A DNA stretch of 64,000 nucleotides from the NCBI RefSeq assembly GCF_003058195.1, contig NZ_QBUH01000004.1:310001-374000 (forward strand). The letters run 5' to 3'. Under the pieces are notes generated by a model that saw only the letters and a list, made by a program, of their open reading frames with translations, was not told the origin of the DNA and ran no database searches. The stretch is from Elizabethkingia sp. YR214. GTDB taxonomy: Bacteria; Bacteroidota; Bacteroidia; Flavobacteriales; Weeksellaceae. Made by a program: the position numbers and the translations under genes. Below, piece after piece: positions 44,475 through 57,363 of this stretch (positions within the stretch are counted from its first letter, which is position 1; every line of letters begins with the position of its first letter).

Positions 44475-45512
44475 CATTTTAAGTAATTCTTTTAATAGAT
44501 TAATCTGGTTTTTTGTTCTGTCCAGATTATGGGTAGGATACTTTGTTTTGTAATAGGTATCTCCATTTAAAAAATCGGTTAAGAAGCGGACAGCCTGTAT
44601 AAATACTACCACCTGACCTGCATAATCCAGATTATCTCTTTCTGCATTTGTTAGTGAACCTGATGTGTGAGAAAGAAAACCTTCTTTTACGGCATCATAA
44701 TATTCTCTACTGAATACATTCTCAGGATTAGGGTCATCCTCTTCTTTTAGATTGGTATATGACCTTACCATATCACCAAAATCATACAGAATAGTTGCAG
44801 GCATTAGTGTATCCAGATCTATTACACTGCGCCCCTTATGGGTATTACTATCGAAGAGTATATTACTAATCTTAGGGTCGGCATGTACAATCCGTAATGG
44901 AAAACTTCCGTCTTTCTGATTTTTGATAAATAAATTCGGAAGAATCAAATATTCATTAACGAACTTTACCTCCTCAGAAGCTTCATTTTTTCTTTCCTTA
45001 GAAGCTTTTTCCAAAGAAATTTTGTAATCATTAATTCTTTTTTCAAAGTCTATAAAACCCGGAATCGATGATTCAATCAGATTTGGATCAAGGTTCAGAA
45101 TTTTAGAATAAAAAACACTTAATGTTTTCGCAGCTTCATAAGCTTGGGCACTGTCTTTTACTTTTGTAACACAATAAGTATTAGGAATAAACTTCGTCAT
45201 CCTCCAGTAATCCTCATTGTCATCTATGGTTAGAAATTCGCCCTCCAGATTCGGAACAGTTTCAAGAATTTCATATTCATATCCTGCAGACTGAAGATGT
45301 TTATTTACCACATCTATAGAATGCATAATTACCTCCGGTTTACGAAAGATATGATGATTTATTTTCTGTAAAATATACTGTTGTGTATCGTTGTCATTAA
45401 TATCTACACGTAATGTAGTATTAATGTGTCCATCATTAATAGGAATGATGGACACTTTATTTTCATCTTTTATATCTATAAAAGATTGTAAAATCTTAAT
45501 GTAGTTGTTCAT
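44460..45512 (-). CDS. NahK-like anomeric N-acetylhexosamine kinase
   Basis: This 350-residue protein has the aminoglycoside-phosphotransferase fold and resembles Bifidobacterium N-acetylhexosamine 1-kinase along its length: DGHINTT (27-33), YILQKINHHIF, the catalytic HADPKISNIL (Asp212) and IDLDTLMPATILYDFGD (231-246), ending with TKYPTHNLDRTKNQI. It should phosphorylate GlcNAc or GalNAc at C1. It starts 3 nt after a nucleotidyltransferase and is the last gene of an operon headed by a GH109 alpha-GalNAcase, which points to GalNAc. Specificity is inferred. Confidence 0.82.
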   Translation of the reverse strand: MNNYIKILQSFIDIKDENKVSIIPINDGHINTTLRVDINDNDTQQYILQKINHHIFRKPEVIMHSIDVVNKHLQSAGYEYEILETVPNLEGEFLTIDDNEDYWRMTKFIPNTYCVTKVKDSAQAYEAAKTLSVFYSKILNLDPNLIESSIPGFIDFEKRINDYKISLEKASKERKNEASEEVKFVNEYLILPNLFIKNQKDGSFPLRIVHADPKISNILFDSNTHKGRSVIDLDTLMPATILYDFGDMVRSYTNLKEEDDPNPENVFSREYYDAVKEGFLSHTSGSLTNAERDNLDYAGQVVVFIQAVRFLTDFLNGDTYYKTKYPTHNLDRTKNQINLLKELLKMKPAS

Positions 45513-45515
45513 AGT

Positions 45516-47820
<2,305 letters not shown>

Positions 47821-47862
47821 TTATTAGTTCTTCTTAGTTTTTAAAGGCATAAATATATAAAA

Positions 47863-47887
47863 AAACTCCCAGAAAAACCGGGAGTTT
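47863..47887 (-). terminator. Intrinsic terminator after rplT
   Basis: AAACTCCC / GGGAGTTT with a 9-nt loop, followed by a run of T on the minus strand. It closes the thrS-infC-rpmI-rplT operon. Confidence 0.85.
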
Positions 47888-47912
47888 CTATATTGATAAC
47901 AGAAATTATTAA

Positions 47913-48257
47913 TTATTTTACTTGATCTACAACAGCTTTGAAAGCTTCAGGGTGGTTCATTGCTAAGTCAGCAAGAACTTTTCTGTTAAGCTCGATGTTG
48001 TTTCTCTTAAGATCCCCCATAAATTTGGAGTAAGAAACACCGTGCTCTCTACATCCAGCGTTAATTCTGGTAATCCATAGGGAACGGAAATTTCTTTTCT
48101 TTTCTTTTCTACCACGGTAAGCATATTGCATTGCTTTTTCTACCGCGTTTTTAGCTACAGTCCAAACGTTCTTTCTTCTACCGAAAAAACCTTTAGCCTG
48201 CTTCATGATTTTTTTTCTGCGTGCTCTACTGGCAACCGCGTTTACTGATCTAGGCAT
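47913..48257 (-). CDS. rplT: 50S ribosomal protein L20
   Basis: This 114-residue basic protein has the L20 hallmarks [47 protein letters not shown] and [14 protein letters not shown]. It binds 23S rRNA early in 50S assembly. It is the last gene of the thrS-infC-rpmI-rplT operon. A spacer of 122 nt separates it from rpmI and holds short GC-richer segments (GAAGCGGAGCCC, CCGCCCTCTTC on the coding strand) that might fold for feedback control. Confidence 0.98.
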   Translation of the reverse strand: MPRSVNAVASRARRKKIMKQAKGFFGRRKNVWTVAKNAVEKAMQYAYRGRKEKKRNFRSLWITRINAGCREHGVSYSKFMGDLKRNNIELNRKVLADLAMNHPEAFKAVVDQVK

Positions 48258-48379
48258 AATTTTAATTGTTTTTTTGAAGAGGGCGGTAACATTATATTAC
48301 TCTTAATGGGCTCCGCTTCAGGGTTAACTTGTTTTGAATTTGTTAGAATTCTTATAAACCGATATTAGATTTATAAAAA

Positions 48380-48577
48380 CTACTTGATTGCTAATTGTCT
48401 AAGTACGCTTTTTGTATCCACTGCACTAACTAGACCTGTTTGCGTAAGATTTCTCTTTTGCTTAGTTTCTTTTTTAGTCAAGATGTGGCTTTTATAAGCG
48501 TGCTTTCTTTTGATCTTTCCAGAACCGGTAAGAACAAAACGCTTCTTAGCTCCTGATTTAGTTTTTAATTTAGGCAT
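48380..48577 (-). CDS. rpmI: 50S ribosomal protein L35
   Basis: This 65-residue protein is the usual length for L35, beginning [14 protein letters not shown] with a [13 protein letters not shown] core. It is small, basic and part of the large subunit, and lies in the conserved order between infC and rplT. A 119-nt spacer separates it from infC. Confidence 0.97.
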   Translation of the reverse strand: MPKLKTKSGAKKRFVLTGSGKIKRKHAYKSHILTKKETKQKRNLTQTGLVSAVDTKSVLRQLAIK

Positions 48578-48599
48578 TGTTTTGCTTTTTTATATTTTG

Positions 48600-48695
48600 T
48601 TATCAATATCTTTTTATCAATGTAGCAATGTAATAACCTATCAACGTAACAATGGTTATTGGTACATCGTTGTATTACTATACTGTTACACTATC
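48600..48695. repeat. Short repeated and inverted motifs between rpmI and infC
   Basis: Variants of TAACAATG/CAATGTAATA recur several times, and AATAACC / GGTTATT (48632-48638 with 48654-48660) forms a small stem flanked by further imperfect pairing. It may be a degenerate dispersed repeat or a leader fold of the rpmI-rplT part of the operon. Confidence 0.35.
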
Positions 48696-48696
48696 C

Positions 48697-49254
48697 TTAT
48701 TTTGCAGGTTTCTTTGGACTCATCATCATGATCATCCTTTTACCTTCAAGTTTAGGAAGCTGGTCTACCTTTCCAACATGCTCTAGTTCCTGAGCAAGTT
48801 TAAGAAGAAGGATTTCTCCTTGATCTTTGAAGATAATAGATCTCCCTTTGAAGAATACGTAAGTCTTAAGCTTAGCTCCCTCTTCAAGGAATTTCTCAGC
48901 ATGTTTCTTCTTGAATTCGTAATCGTGATCATCGGTCTGAGGGCCGAAACGAATCTCCTTTACAACAACTTTAACTTGCTTAGCCTTTAGTTCTTTTTGT
49001 TTTTTCTTTTGTTCGTATAAGAATTTCTTATAGTCCAAAATACGACAAATATAAGGCTCTGCTTTATCAGAGATTGCCACAAGATCCAATTCCTGCTCTT
49101 CAGCCATTTTACGTGCAACAGCAGTTGGATATACTCCCGGCTCTACATTGTCACCCACCAAGCGGACTTCTCTCACTTTGATATTTTCGTTAATCATATG
49201 CGCATCTTCCTTTTTGCGCATCGGTGGTCTGTTGTTTGGTCTTCTTAGTGCTAT
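48697..49254 (-). CDS. infC: Translation initiation factor IF-3, probable AUA start
   Basis: IF-3 discriminates initiation codons and keeps ribosomal subunits apart. The core is clear: [18 protein letters not shown], the lysine-rich linker and the C-domain KLRPGTDDHDY-like [15 protein letters not shown]. The first ATG is at 49221, but the frame upstream to 49254 continues with a basic, family-like lead ([11 protein letters not shown]) and contains no ATG, GTG or TTG. It starts at an ATA codon 4 nt after the thrS stop. E. coli infC uses AUU for IF-3 self-control, so AUA here is plausible; 49221 or 49197 are fallbacks. Confidence 0.88.
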   Translation of the reverse strand: MALRRPNNRPPMRKKEDAHMINENIKVREVRLVGDNVEPGVYPTAVARKMAEEQELDLVAISDKAEPYICRILDYKKFLYEQKKKQKELKAKQVKVVVKEIRFGPQTDDHDYEFKKKHAEKFLEEGAKLKTYVFFKGRSIIFKDQGEILLLKLAQELEHVGKVDQLPKLEGKRMIMMMSPKKPAK

Positions 49255-49258
49255 GGTC

Positions 49259-51190
49259 TTATTTATTTAAATGGTTAGCTATTTCTTTCTTTACGTGTAG
49301 TACAAAATCGTCTACCGACATAACGCCCAAATCTCCTTCGCCTCTTCTTCTTACAGAAACGCTTCCGTCTTGAGCCTCATTTTCGCCTACAACAAGCATA
49401 TATGGGATTTTCTTAAGTTCTGCATCACGGATTTTCTTACCCGTTTTCTCATTCCTTTCGTCAATCAGACCGCAAATATCGTGAATTTCTAACAATTGCG
49501 AAACTTTTTTTGCATAATCTACATATTTTTCGCTGATTGGTAAAATGATAAATTGCTCAGGACTAAGCCATAACGGGAAATCTCCGGCTGTATTCTCTAT
49601 AAGTATTGCAATGAATCTTTCCATAGACCCGAACGGAGCACGGTGAATCATTACCGGTCTGTGCTTATCATTATCAGAACCTGTATACCAAAGGTCAAAA
49701 CGCTCAGGTAAATTATAATCTACCTGAATGGTTCCAAGCTGCCAGCTTCTGCCTAATGCATCTTTCACCATAAAATCTAGTTTTGGTCCGTAGAATGCAG
49801 CTTCACCGTATTCTATAACTGTTTTTAATCCTTTTTGGTTTGCAGCATTGATAATTGCATGTTCCGCCTTTTCCCAGTTTTCTTCAGAACCAATATACTT
49901 CTCTCTGTTTTCTTTGTCTCTTAAAGAAATCTGAGCTGTAAAATCAGCAAATCCTAAAGAAGAGAAAACATAAAGTACTAAATCAATTACTTTTTCGAAT
50001 TCTTCCAATAACTGATCCGGAGTACAGAAAAGGTGAGCATCATCCTGAGTAAATCCTCTAACTCTGGTTAAGCCGTGAAGTTCTCCACTTTGCTCGTATC
50101 TGTAAACTGTACCAAACTCAGCATAACGCTTTGGAAGGTCTTTATAAGACCATTGCTGTGCTTTGTAAATCTCACAGTGGTGGGGGCAGTTCATTGGTTT
50201 TAATAAAAACTCTTCTCCTTCGTGTGGAGTTTTAATCGGTTGGAAACTATCTGCTCCGTATTTCTCCCAGTGACCAGAAGTTACATATAAGTCTTTGTGA
50301 CCGATATGCGGAGAGATAACGAATTCATATCCTTGTTTTTTCTGTGCAGCAGAAAGGAAGTTTTCTAGTTTCTTTCTAAGAGCAGCTCCTTTTGGTAACC
50401 ATAATGGTAAACCAGCACCTACTTTTTCTGAGAAAGCAAAAATTCCTAATTCTTTACCTAGTTTACGGTGGTCACGACGTTTTGCTTCCTCCAGACGCTC
50501 CAGATATTCTGTTAAGTCTTTTTGCTTAGGGAACGTAATTCCATATACACGAGTTAGCTGTTTGTTCTTTTCGTCACCACGCCAGTAAGCACCAGCAGCG
50601 TTTAGAATTTTTGCCGCCTTTACAATTCCGGTTGCCGGAATGTGGCCACCACGACATAAGTCGAAGAAATTATCGTGAGAGCAGAAAGTAATTTCGCCAT
50701 CAGTTAAATTTTCGATTAGCTCGGTTTTGTAAGGGTTATCTTTATAAGTTTCTAATGCTTCAGCTTTGGAAACAGGATATAGATTAAAGGTTGAGTTCTT
50801 TTTTGCATTCTCCAGCATTTTCTTTTCGACTTTTTCGAAATCTTTTTCAGAGAATGTCTGGTCACCGAAATCTACATCGTAGTAGAAACCGTTTTCAATC
50901 GCAGGCCCAATAGTTAGCTTCGCATCCGGATAGAAATCCAGAATAGCCTGAGCTAAAAGGTGAGCAGAGGAATGCCAGAACGCTTTTTTACCCATATCGT
51001 CGTTCCAGGTAAAAAGCTGAACCGTGGCATCTTCCGTTATTGGCGTGGTCACTTCTGTCTGTGTTCCATTTACCAATGCCGAAATAGTGTTACGTGCTAA
51101 TCCTTCACTAATGGATTGCGCCACCTGTAGCGGAGTTACCGCTGCCTCGAATTCTTTAATGCTTCCGTCCGGAAGTGTGATCTTTATCAT
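49259..51190 (-). CDS. thrS: Threonyl-tRNA synthetase
   Basis: This 643-residue class II synthetase has an N-terminal TGS domain (1-60), an editing domain with the [11 protein letters not shown] zinc-type motif and a CRGGH block, then the catalytic core with motif 2 ([14 protein letters not shown]) and motif 3 region ([17 protein letters not shown]). It ends with the anticodon-binding domain. It is the first gene of the operon with infC, rpmI and rplT, and infC starts essentially at its stop. Confidence 0.98.
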   Translation of the reverse strand: MIKITLPDGSIKEFEAAVTPLQVAQSISEGLARNTISALVNGTQTEVTTPITEDATVQLFTWNDDMGKKAFWHSSAHLLAQAILDFYPDAKLTIGPAIENGFYYDVDFGDQTFSEKDFEKVEKKMLENAKKNSTFNLYPVSKAEALETYKDNPYKTELIENLTDGEITFCSHDNFFDLCRGGHIPATGIVKAAKILNAAGAYWRGDEKNKQLTRVYGITFPKQKDLTEYLERLEEAKRRDHRKLGKELGIFAFSEKVGAGLPLWLPKGAALRKKLENFLSAAQKKQGYEFVISPHIGHKDLYVTSGHWEKYGADSFQPIKTPHEGEEFLLKPMNCPHHCEIYKAQQWSYKDLPKRYAEFGTVYRYEQSGELHGLTRVRGFTQDDAHLFCTPDQLLEEFEKVIDLVLYVFSSLGFADFTAQISLRDKENREKYIGSEENWEKAEHAIINAANQKGLKTVIEYGEAAFYGPKLDFMVKDALGRSWQLGTIQVDYNLPERFDLWYTGSDNDKHRPVMIHRAPFGSMERFIAILIENTAGDFPLWLSPEQFIILPISEKYVDYAKKVSQLLEIHDICGLIDERNEKTGKKIRDAELKKIPYMLVVGENEAQDGSVSVRRRGEGDLGVMSVDDFVLHVKKEIANHLNK

Positions 51191-51206
51191 AGTAAAAAAA
51201 TGTACG

Positions 51207-51214
51207 CAAAATTA
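51207..51214 (-). promoter_or_regulatory. TAnnTTTG -7 box for thrS
   Basis: The minus strand reads TAATTTTG, 17 nt before the thrS ATG. A CTG at about the -33 position (spacing 19) may stand in for TTG. Confidence 0.55.
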
Positions 51215-51236
51215 CAAAAAAATGAGAAAAAATCAG

Positions 51237-52781
51237 CTACAGTTTTCTATTCTTTACTTTTTGTCTGATAATTTCTACAACATCTATGTGTGTAGCTTTG
51301 GCTTCGGCCCAGCTCTGAATGTCTATATATACTAAAGTTCGCTTATGGAAAGGGTTCTGGTTGTATACGTTAAGGGTGTTGTAAAACGCTGTGAAAATTT
51401 TCTCCTGCTCCGAAAAGAAAACTTCATTTATTTTCTGGAAAAACTCACTTATACTAAAATGAATTTCACTTGCGTTCTTCATTTTAGCCACAAAACGATG
51501 AGTTTGTTTCGCGAATTCATCGTAATCCTCATCCATTCCGGATTCGTATTTTGCCATCAGAATTAAAACTCTTGTATGAAATGCCAGGTCTTCTTGTATA
51601 CTGGAACCTTTAGCCTGCAATATTTTTTGTCCGTATTCTATAGTCTCTTTATATTTTTTAGAACCAAAATATAGAGCTGCAATTTTCAGATATAGTATAA
51701 GAAGATGATGATCATCTATTTTGTCCCGGAATTTCTCCATCTTCAGTTCGACTTCAGGAATAAGTTTGGTGCCAATGAAAAATTCTCCTTTTATAAAATG
51801 GATATTCATCTGAGTATTATAAACATTCAGAAAAGTAAGAGATTGCAAATTCTCATTAGTTGTAAAGTGTCCTGAATTGGTTGTTTCTCGGAATTTTTCA
51901 AACCAGCCTTCCAGTTTATTTACCTGCCCGTTTAGGAAGAGGATCTTCATCAGATTAGTATTCCCTTTAATATACCATACCGGGTGGTTACTTATCATTT
52001 CAGGATTTTCATAAAATAATTCCACCCATTTCTGAGAGTATTTATAGGCATGTTTATAATCCTGAAGCAAAAGATGCTTCCATACATGGGCTTTGTAAAA
52101 CCACAGTTTTTCTCTGAAATTCAGTTTAGAAAAGCTTATTTTCCGTATTTGCTCATTAAACTGATGGATAATACTTTCCTTGTCGGTATCATTCTGAGCA
52201 TAACCGTTTTTAAGCATTTCGCTGTATAGCTTCAGTGATAGATTGGAGAGTTCTGTGGAATAAGAATTCTGAATACTGAGTTCATGGGACTGGGCAATAA
52301 GCTCATCAGCGCGTCCTTCTATACTTCGTGTAATATATTGGGATTCTATAACTTTTTCCAGATCTATAATATCTATGGCCAATGTCTTTTCATCCAGATC
52401 AAAAGCTGTTTGTTTTGCCTTATCCAATATCTTCAATGCCTGGCGGTGAAGGCCTTTCTGATACAGAATGGTGGCGAAATCCAATTGCTCCCGCAGTTGT
52501 ATCCTATTGTTCTGAAGGCTTGGGTTCATGCGCAGGCTCACCAATATTTGTTTATACAAGTGTGCTTTAAGATTAGAAAGCTGCTGTTTGGTAGATATTT
52601 TTTTTGAAATGATGATGTCTTCATCATATTCTTTCATTTTTTCCATTTCGGAAAACAAGAGAAGAAATTTGGCATCTACATTTATTCCTAAACGGTTAAC
52701 ATAAAGCTTAAATTGCCTTTTTTCTGATGTAGAAAGCGACTTTATCAGTACGAAAAGAAAATCTTTTTGCAAATCTGCCAT
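51237..52781 (-). CDS. Large helical-repeat protein of unknown function
   Basis: This 514-residue soluble protein without signal peptide or membrane segment is rich in paired amphipathic helices. Several stretches (for example YQKGLHRQALKILDKAKQTAF and YFGSKKYKETIEYGQKILQ) look like TPR units. I know of similar proteins only as conserved Bacteroidota hypotheticals. It lies upstream of thrS on the same strand but thrS has its own promoter. A scaffold or regulatory role is possible but not supported directly. Confidence 0.75.
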   Translation of the reverse strand: MADLQKDFLFVLIKSLSTSEKRQFKLYVNRLGINVDAKFLLLFSEMEKMKEYDEDIIISKKISTKQQLSNLKAHLYKQILVSLRMNPSLQNNRIQLREQLDFATILYQKGLHRQALKILDKAKQTAFDLDEKTLAIDIIDLEKVIESQYITRSIEGRADELIAQSHELSIQNSYSTELSNLSLKLYSEMLKNGYAQNDTDKESIIHQFNEQIRKISFSKLNFREKLWFYKAHVWKHLLLQDYKHAYKYSQKWVELFYENPEMISNHPVWYIKGNTNLMKILFLNGQVNKLEGWFEKFRETTNSGHFTTNENLQSLTFLNVYNTQMNIHFIKGEFFIGTKLIPEVELKMEKFRDKIDDHHLLILYLKIAALYFGSKKYKETIEYGQKILQAKGSSIQEDLAFHTRVLILMAKYESGMDEDYDEFAKQTHRFVAKMKNASEIHFSISEFFQKINEVFFSEQEKIFTAFYNTLNVYNQNPFHKRTLVYIDIQSWAEAKATHIDVVEIIRQKVKNRKL

Positions 52782-52894
52782 TGTAAAAAATGAAAGTTTA
52801 TTTAGTTGATAATCAGTTTTTTATAAAAAGTTTTCAATGAAATGGATATTGTAGTTTTTAGTGAATCTGAAAAACCGATAATAGTGAATTCATC

Positions 52895-52902
52895 TACTTT
52901 TG
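52895..52902 (+). promoter_or_regulatory. TAnnTTTG -7 box for the leu operon
   Basis: TACTTTTG lies 26 nt before the leuA ATG. No leader peptide or attenuator is visible in this short leader. Confidence 0.5.
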
Positions 52903-52927
52903 AGTCAAAATTAATTAAAACTTCATT

Positions 52928-54103
52928 ATGAAAGCCGAGAAGATTGAAATTTTTGACACTACCTTACGTGATGGGGAACAAGTCCCGGGTTGTAAATTGA
53001 ATGTAGAACAAAAGTTAGTTATCGCAGAAAAACTCGATGAGCTCGGTGTAGATATTATCGAAGCAGGTTTTCCTATTTCCAGTCCCGGTGACTTTCATTC
53101 TGTAACCGAGATTGCAAAGTTAGTAAGAAATGCTAAAGTATGTGCACTTTCCCGTGCTCATAAAAAAGATATAGAATCTGCTGCTCAGGCACTGAAATTT
53201 GCTAAAAGACCAAGAATTCATACAGGTATAGGAGTTTCTGAATCGCATCTAAAATATAAATTCAATATTACATTGGAGCAGGCTATCGAGCGTGCTGTAG
53301 GAGCAGTAAGCTTTGCTAAAGGCTTTGTTGAAGATGTGGAGTTTTTTGCTGAAGATGCCGGAAGAACAGATAATGCTCATTTAGCACGTGTATGTGAAGC
53401 GGTAATTAAAGCCGGAGCTACAGTACTGAATATTCCGGATACTACTGGATATTGTTTGCCAGAGGAATATGGAGCTAAAATAAAATACCTGAAAGAAAAT
53501 GTAAAGGGTATTGATAATGTAATTATCTCTTGCCACTGCCATAATGATCTTGGGTTGGCGACAGCTAATTCTATAGCAGGAGCAATAAACGGGGCAAGAC
53601 AAATTGAATGTACAATCAACGGAATAGGAGAAAGAGCAGGGAATACCGCTCTTGAAGAAGTGGTAATGATCTTACAACAACATAGAGACCTTCATTTAGC
53701 CACAGATATTAATTCCAGAATGCTAACAGAACTTAGTCAGTTAACTTCGGATATGATGGGAATGGTTGTGCAGCCCAATAAAGCTATTGTAGGTGCTAAT
53801 GCTTTTGCACACAGTTCCGGGATTCACCAAGATGGTGTGATCAAAAACCGTGAAACTTACGAAATTATTAATCCGGAAGATGTTGGGGTAACTGAATCTT
53901 CAATTATTCTTACAGCCAGAAGCGGGCGTTCTGCATTGGCTTACAGATATAAAAATATTGGTTTTGATATTACTAAAAATGAATTGGATGTTTTATACTC
54001 TGAATTCTTAAAAGTAGCCGACAGCAAGAAAGAAGTAAATGATGAAGATTTGAATGTTATAATGAATGTATATAGCCAAAGTGCCAATTATGAACGCAGA
54101 TAA
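52928..54103 (+). CDS. leuA: 2-isopropylmalate synthase
   Basis: This 391-residue enzyme has the DRE-TIM signature [13 protein letters not shown] at residues 9-21, the [14 protein letters not shown] metal-site block, and [15 protein letters not shown]. It condenses acetyl-CoA and 2-oxoisovalerate, the first step of leucine synthesis. It is short: the C-terminal leucine-sensing regulatory domain of LeuA (normally reaching about 510 residues) is missing, as in the short LeuA/homocitrate-synthase-like forms. It overlaps leuC by 14 nt. Confidence 0.93.
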   Translation: MKAEKIEIFDTTLRDGEQVPGCKLNVEQKLVIAEKLDELGVDIIEAGFPISSPGDFHSVTEIAKLVRNAKVCALSRAHKKDIESAAQALKFAKRPRIHTGIGVSESHLKYKFNITLEQAIERAVGAVSFAKGFVEDVEFFAEDAGRTDNAHLARVCEAVIKAGATVLNIPDTTGYCLPEEYGAKIKYLKENVKGIDNVIISCHCHNDLGLATANSIAGAINGARQIECTINGIGERAGNTALEEVVMILQQHRDLHLATDINSRMLTELSQLTSDMMGMVVQPNKAIVGANAFAHSSGIHQDGVIKNRETYEIINPEDVGVTESSIILTARSGRSALAYRYKNIGFDITKNELDVLYSEFLKVADSKKEVNDEDLNVIMNVYSQSANYERR

Positions 54104-55472
54104 GAAGACATTATTCGATAAAGTCTGGGATGCCCATGTTGTAGATACGGTACCAGATGGACCTCAGATTATTTATATCGACAGACACCTGATCCATGAA
54201 GTAACAAGCCCGCAGGCTTTTGCAGAGTTGGAAACTAAAGGAGTACAGGTATTCCGTCCTAAACAAATTACGGCAACTGCCGATCATAATGTACCTACGC
54301 TGGATCAGGATCAGCCAATAAAGGATGATCTTTCCAGAACTCAGGTAGAGCAATTGACAGAGAATTGCAAAAAAAATAATGTAGAGTTATATGGCTTAGG
54401 CCATCCATACCAAGGAATTGTACACATTATTGCTCCTGAATTGGGAATTACCCAGCCAGGGATGAGCATTGTATGTGGAGATAGCCATACATCTACTCAC
54501 GGTGCTTTTGGTGCTATTGCTTTCGGTATTGGTACGAGTCAGGTAGCGCAGGTTTTTGCCAGTCAGTGTCTGTTACTGAACAAACCTAAATCTATGCGTG
54601 TTACCGTAGATGGTAAACTGAATAAAGATGTACAGCCAAAAGATGTCATTCTGTATATTATTTCTAAAATAGGAACAGATGCCGGAACAGGTTATTTCTG
54701 TGAATATGCCGGAAATGTTTTTGAGGAAATGTCTATGGAAGGGCGTATGACGGTATGTAACATGAGTATAGAAATGGGAGCCCGTGGCGGAATGATTGCA
54801 CCGGATGAAACTACTTTCGCTTATGTAAAAGGCCGCAAGTTTGCGCCTGAAGGTGAAGAATGGGTGAAAAAAGTAGCCTATTGGAAAACTTTGAAGTCCG
54901 ATGAAGGAGCAATATTTGATGAGGAATTTCACTTCAATGCAGAAGATATTCGTCCAATGATTACTTACGGGACCAATCCGGGAATGGGAATTTCTGTGAA
55001 TGAAAATGTTCCGACTCCTGTAACTGAATCTGAAGCGAAAGCTCTTAAATATATGGGATTACAAGCGGGGCAATCTGCCAGCGATATTCCTGTGAATTAT
55101 GTATTTATTGGTAGTTGTACCAATGCAAGAATCGAAGATTTCCGTTCAGTTGCAGAATATATTAAAGGAAAGAGAAAGGCTGAAAATATTAATGCACTTA
55201 TTGTTCCGGGATCACAACAGGTTGTAACGCAAATTTATGATGAAGGACTGGATAAAGTATTTACAGAAGCCGGTTTCCAAATCCGTCAGCCTGGTTGCTC
55301 AGCTTGTCTGGCAATGAATGATGATAAAATCCCTGAAGGTGAATATTGTGTTTCTACATCGAACAGAAACTTTGAAGGAAGACAGGGGCAAGGAGCCAGA
55401 ACTATACTAGCGAGTCCGCTAACTGCGGCTAAGGTAGCTGTAGAGGGGAGAATTTTAATTTCTAAAAATTAA
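54090..55472 (+). CDS. leuC: 3-isopropylmalate dehydratase large subunit
   Basis: This 460-residue aconitase-family protein has [13 protein letters not shown] near residue 140, and the 4Fe-4S cysteines in [11 protein letters not shown] and [10 protein letters not shown]. It isomerises 2- to 3-isopropylmalate with LeuD. The ATG at 54066 would add residues unlike the family; the ATG at 54090 gives the normal [18 protein letters not shown] start and a 14-nt overlap with leuA. Confidence 0.95.
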   Translation: MNADKKTLFDKVWDAHVVDTVPDGPQIIYIDRHLIHEVTSPQAFAELETKGVQVFRPKQITATADHNVPTLDQDQPIKDDLSRTQVEQLTENCKKNNVELYGLGHPYQGIVHIIAPELGITQPGMSIVCGDSHTSTHGAFGAIAFGIGTSQVAQVFASQCLLLNKPKSMRVTVDGKLNKDVQPKDVILYIISKIGTDAGTGYFCEYAGNVFEEMSMEGRMTVCNMSIEMGARGGMIAPDETTFAYVKGRKFAPEGEEWVKKVAYWKTLKSDEGAIFDEEFHFNAEDIRPMITYGTNPGMGISVNENVPTPVTESEAKALKYMGLQAGQSASDIPVNYVFIGSCTNARIEDFRSVAEYIKGKRKAENINALIVPGSQQVVTQIYDEGLDKVFTEAGFQIRQPGCSACLAMNDDKIPEGEYCVSTSNRNFEGRQGQGARTILASPLTAAKVAVEGRILISKN

Positions 55473-55477
55473 GAAAA

Positions 55478-56068
55478 ATGCAGAAGCTTACACATATTAC
55501 TTCAACAGCAATTCCTTTACCAACGGAAAATATAGATACAGACCAGATTATTCCTGCAAGATTCCTGAAAAGTATTGACAAGAATGGCTTTGGACAAAAT
55601 GTTTTCAGAGACTGGAGATTTGATAAAGAAAATAATCCAAATACAGATTTTGTTCTGAATAATCCAGAGTATTCCGGAGAAATACTAGTAGCAGGTAACA
55701 ATTTTGGTTGCGGAAGCAGTCGCGAGCATGCTGCATGGGCTCTAACAGGATATGGGTTTAAAGTAGTTGTATCCAGCTATTTTGCTGATATCTTCAGAGG
55801 CAATGCCTTGAATAACGGATTGCTGCCTGTAAAGGTATCTGAAGAATTCCTGAAAGAATTATTACAAACCATAACTAATAACCCTGAAACCGAAATTTCA
55901 GTGGACGTAGAGAAGCAAACTATAACCTTTAACCATAAATCCGAAAGCTTCGATCTAGACTCTTACAAAAAGATATGTTTGATGAACGGCTATGACGATA
56001 TTGATTTCTTGATCAGCAAAAGAGATAAGATCGACGCTTTCGAAAAAAACTTACAAAACACATTCTAA
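55478..56068 (+). CDS. leuD: 3-isopropylmalate dehydratase small subunit
   Basis: This 196-residue swivel-domain partner of LeuC has NIDTDQIIPARFLK near the N-terminus and the substrate loop NFGCGSSREHAAWAL (about 71-85). The length is normal. It begins 5 nt after leuC, and its stop overlaps the leuB start as TAATG, which suggests coupled translation. Confidence 0.97.
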   Translation: MQKLTHITSTAIPLPTENIDTDQIIPARFLKSIDKNGFGQNVFRDWRFDKENNPNTDFVLNNPEYSGEILVAGNNFGCGSSREHAAWALTGYGFKVVVSSYFADIFRGNALNNGLLPVKVSEEFLKELLQTITNNPETEISVDVEKQTITFNHKSESFDLDSYKKICLMNGYDDIDFLISKRDKIDAFEKNLQNTF

Positions 56069-57189
56069 TGAGCGAAATGAAAATTGCTGTACTTGCTGGT
56101 GACGGAATAGGACCGGAAGTAGTAAATGAAAGTATTAAAGTATTAAATGCCGTTTCTGAAGTATACGGTTGCAAATTTCAGTTTCAGGAGGCTATAGTTG
56201 GTGCTGAAGCTATTTTCCAGACGGGAAATCCGTTACCGGATGAAACACTGGATATCTGCAAGAACTCAGATGCAGTATTGTTTGGTGCAATTGGTGATCC
56301 GCACTTTGATAATAATCCGGAAGCAAAAGTACGTCCGGAGCAAGGATTGCTAAAGCTAAGAAAAGAGCTGGGACTATTTGCTAACCTGCGACCTGTAAAA
56401 ATCTTTGACAAGGTAGCAGAAAGCAGCCCATTGAAAAAAGAGATTATCGACGGAACAGATATGGTAATTTACCGTGAACTGATCAGCGGTATCTATTTCG
56501 GTGAGAAATTCACGGAAGAGAATGGTGAATATGCATATGATGTTTGCCAATATAACAGAACAGATATTGAAAGAATTGCACATCTTGCATTTCAGGCAGC
56601 TCAGAAGCGTCGTAAGAAGCTTACATTAATCGATAAAGCAAATGTATTGGATACGTCCAGATTATGGCGTAAAGTATGTCAGGAGATAGCTCCTCAGTAT
56701 GAAGATGTTGCTTTAGATTACATCTTTGTGGATAATGCAGCAATGCAAATGATCCTGAATCCGAAACAGTTTGACGTTATTCTGACGGAAAATATGTTCG
56801 GAGATATTATCTCGGATGAAGCAAGTGTTATTGGTGGATCTATTGGTCTAATGCCATCCGCATCGGTAGGAGAGTCTAACTCGATGTTCGAGCCAATTCA
56901 CGGATCTTATCCGCAAGCTAAAGGAAAAGGAATTGCCAATCCGTTAGCATCTATTTTAAGCGCAGCAATGATGCTGGACCACCTTGGGTGGGATGTTGCT
57001 GCCAGAACGATTGAGAAAGCTGTAGAAAAAGCTATAGCAGAGGGTTTTGTAACCCAGGATCTCAATACAACAAAATCTTATTCTACATCAGAAGTAGGAA
57101 GTTTTGTAGCGGAGTTTATCCGTAATACACAGCATGGTAGTTATTACAACTACGAAAACATTCAAATTGGAAAATCTACGATAGTTTAA
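56068..57189 (+). CDS. leuB: 3-isopropylmalate dehydrogenase
   Basis: This 373-residue NAD-dependent beta-decarboxylating dehydrogenase has AGDGIGPEVV at the N-terminus, the YRELISGIYFGE substrate block, and MFGDIISDEAS with the metal aspartates. It makes 2-oxoisocaproate, the precursor of leucine. It is the last gene of leuACDB and is followed by a terminator. Confidence 0.97.
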   Translation: MSEMKIAVLAGDGIGPEVVNESIKVLNAVSEVYGCKFQFQEAIVGAEAIFQTGNPLPDETLDICKNSDAVLFGAIGDPHFDNNPEAKVRPEQGLLKLRKELGLFANLRPVKIFDKVAESSPLKKEIIDGTDMVIYRELISGIYFGEKFTEENGEYAYDVCQYNRTDIERIAHLAFQAAQKRRKKLTLIDKANVLDTSRLWRKVCQEIAPQYEDVALDYIFVDNAAMQMILNPKQFDVILTENMFGDIISDEASVIGGSIGLMPSASVGESNSMFEPIHGSYPQAKGKGIANPLASILSAAMMLDHLGWDVAARTIEKAVEKAIAEGFVTQDLNTTKSYSTSEVGSFVAEFIRNTQHGSYYNYENIQIGKSTIV

Positions 57190-57225
57190 ATATTAAAGTT
57201 GATTTATTATTAGGGTTTATTTTTT

Positions 57226-57258
57226 GAAAGGCCTCCGACATGTTCGGGGGTCTTTCTA
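57226..57258 (+). terminator. Intrinsic terminator after leuB
   Basis: GAAAGGCCTCCGA / TCGGGGGTCTTTC with wobble pairs and a 5-nt loop, then a T-rich tract. Confidence 0.75.
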
Positions 57259-57305
57259 CTTTTAATGGTTTTTGTATTCTAAAGATTGCTATCAATTTAA
57301 AAATA

Positions 57306-57338
57306 AAACCTCATAGGTCTCTGGGATCTATGAGGTTT
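57306..57338 (-). terminator. Intrinsic terminator after the small membrane protein gene
   Basis: AAACCTCATAG / CTATGAGGTTT with an 11-nt loop; on the minus strand it ends in TTTTATTTTTA. It lies between convergent genes and may act on both. Confidence 0.8.
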
Positions 57339-57363
57339 ATTGTGTTTTTTTGATTTAATTTTT

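Noticed and set aside
48258-48379. L20 autoregulatory leader between rpmI and rplT
   Set aside because: GC-richer segments pair only partly by eye; no convincing structure without a covariance check, so not called as an RNA feature.
52782-52927. Attenuator or T-box leader before leuA
   Set aside because: The promoter box leaves about 20 nt of leader, with no leucine-rich short frame and no specifier stem.
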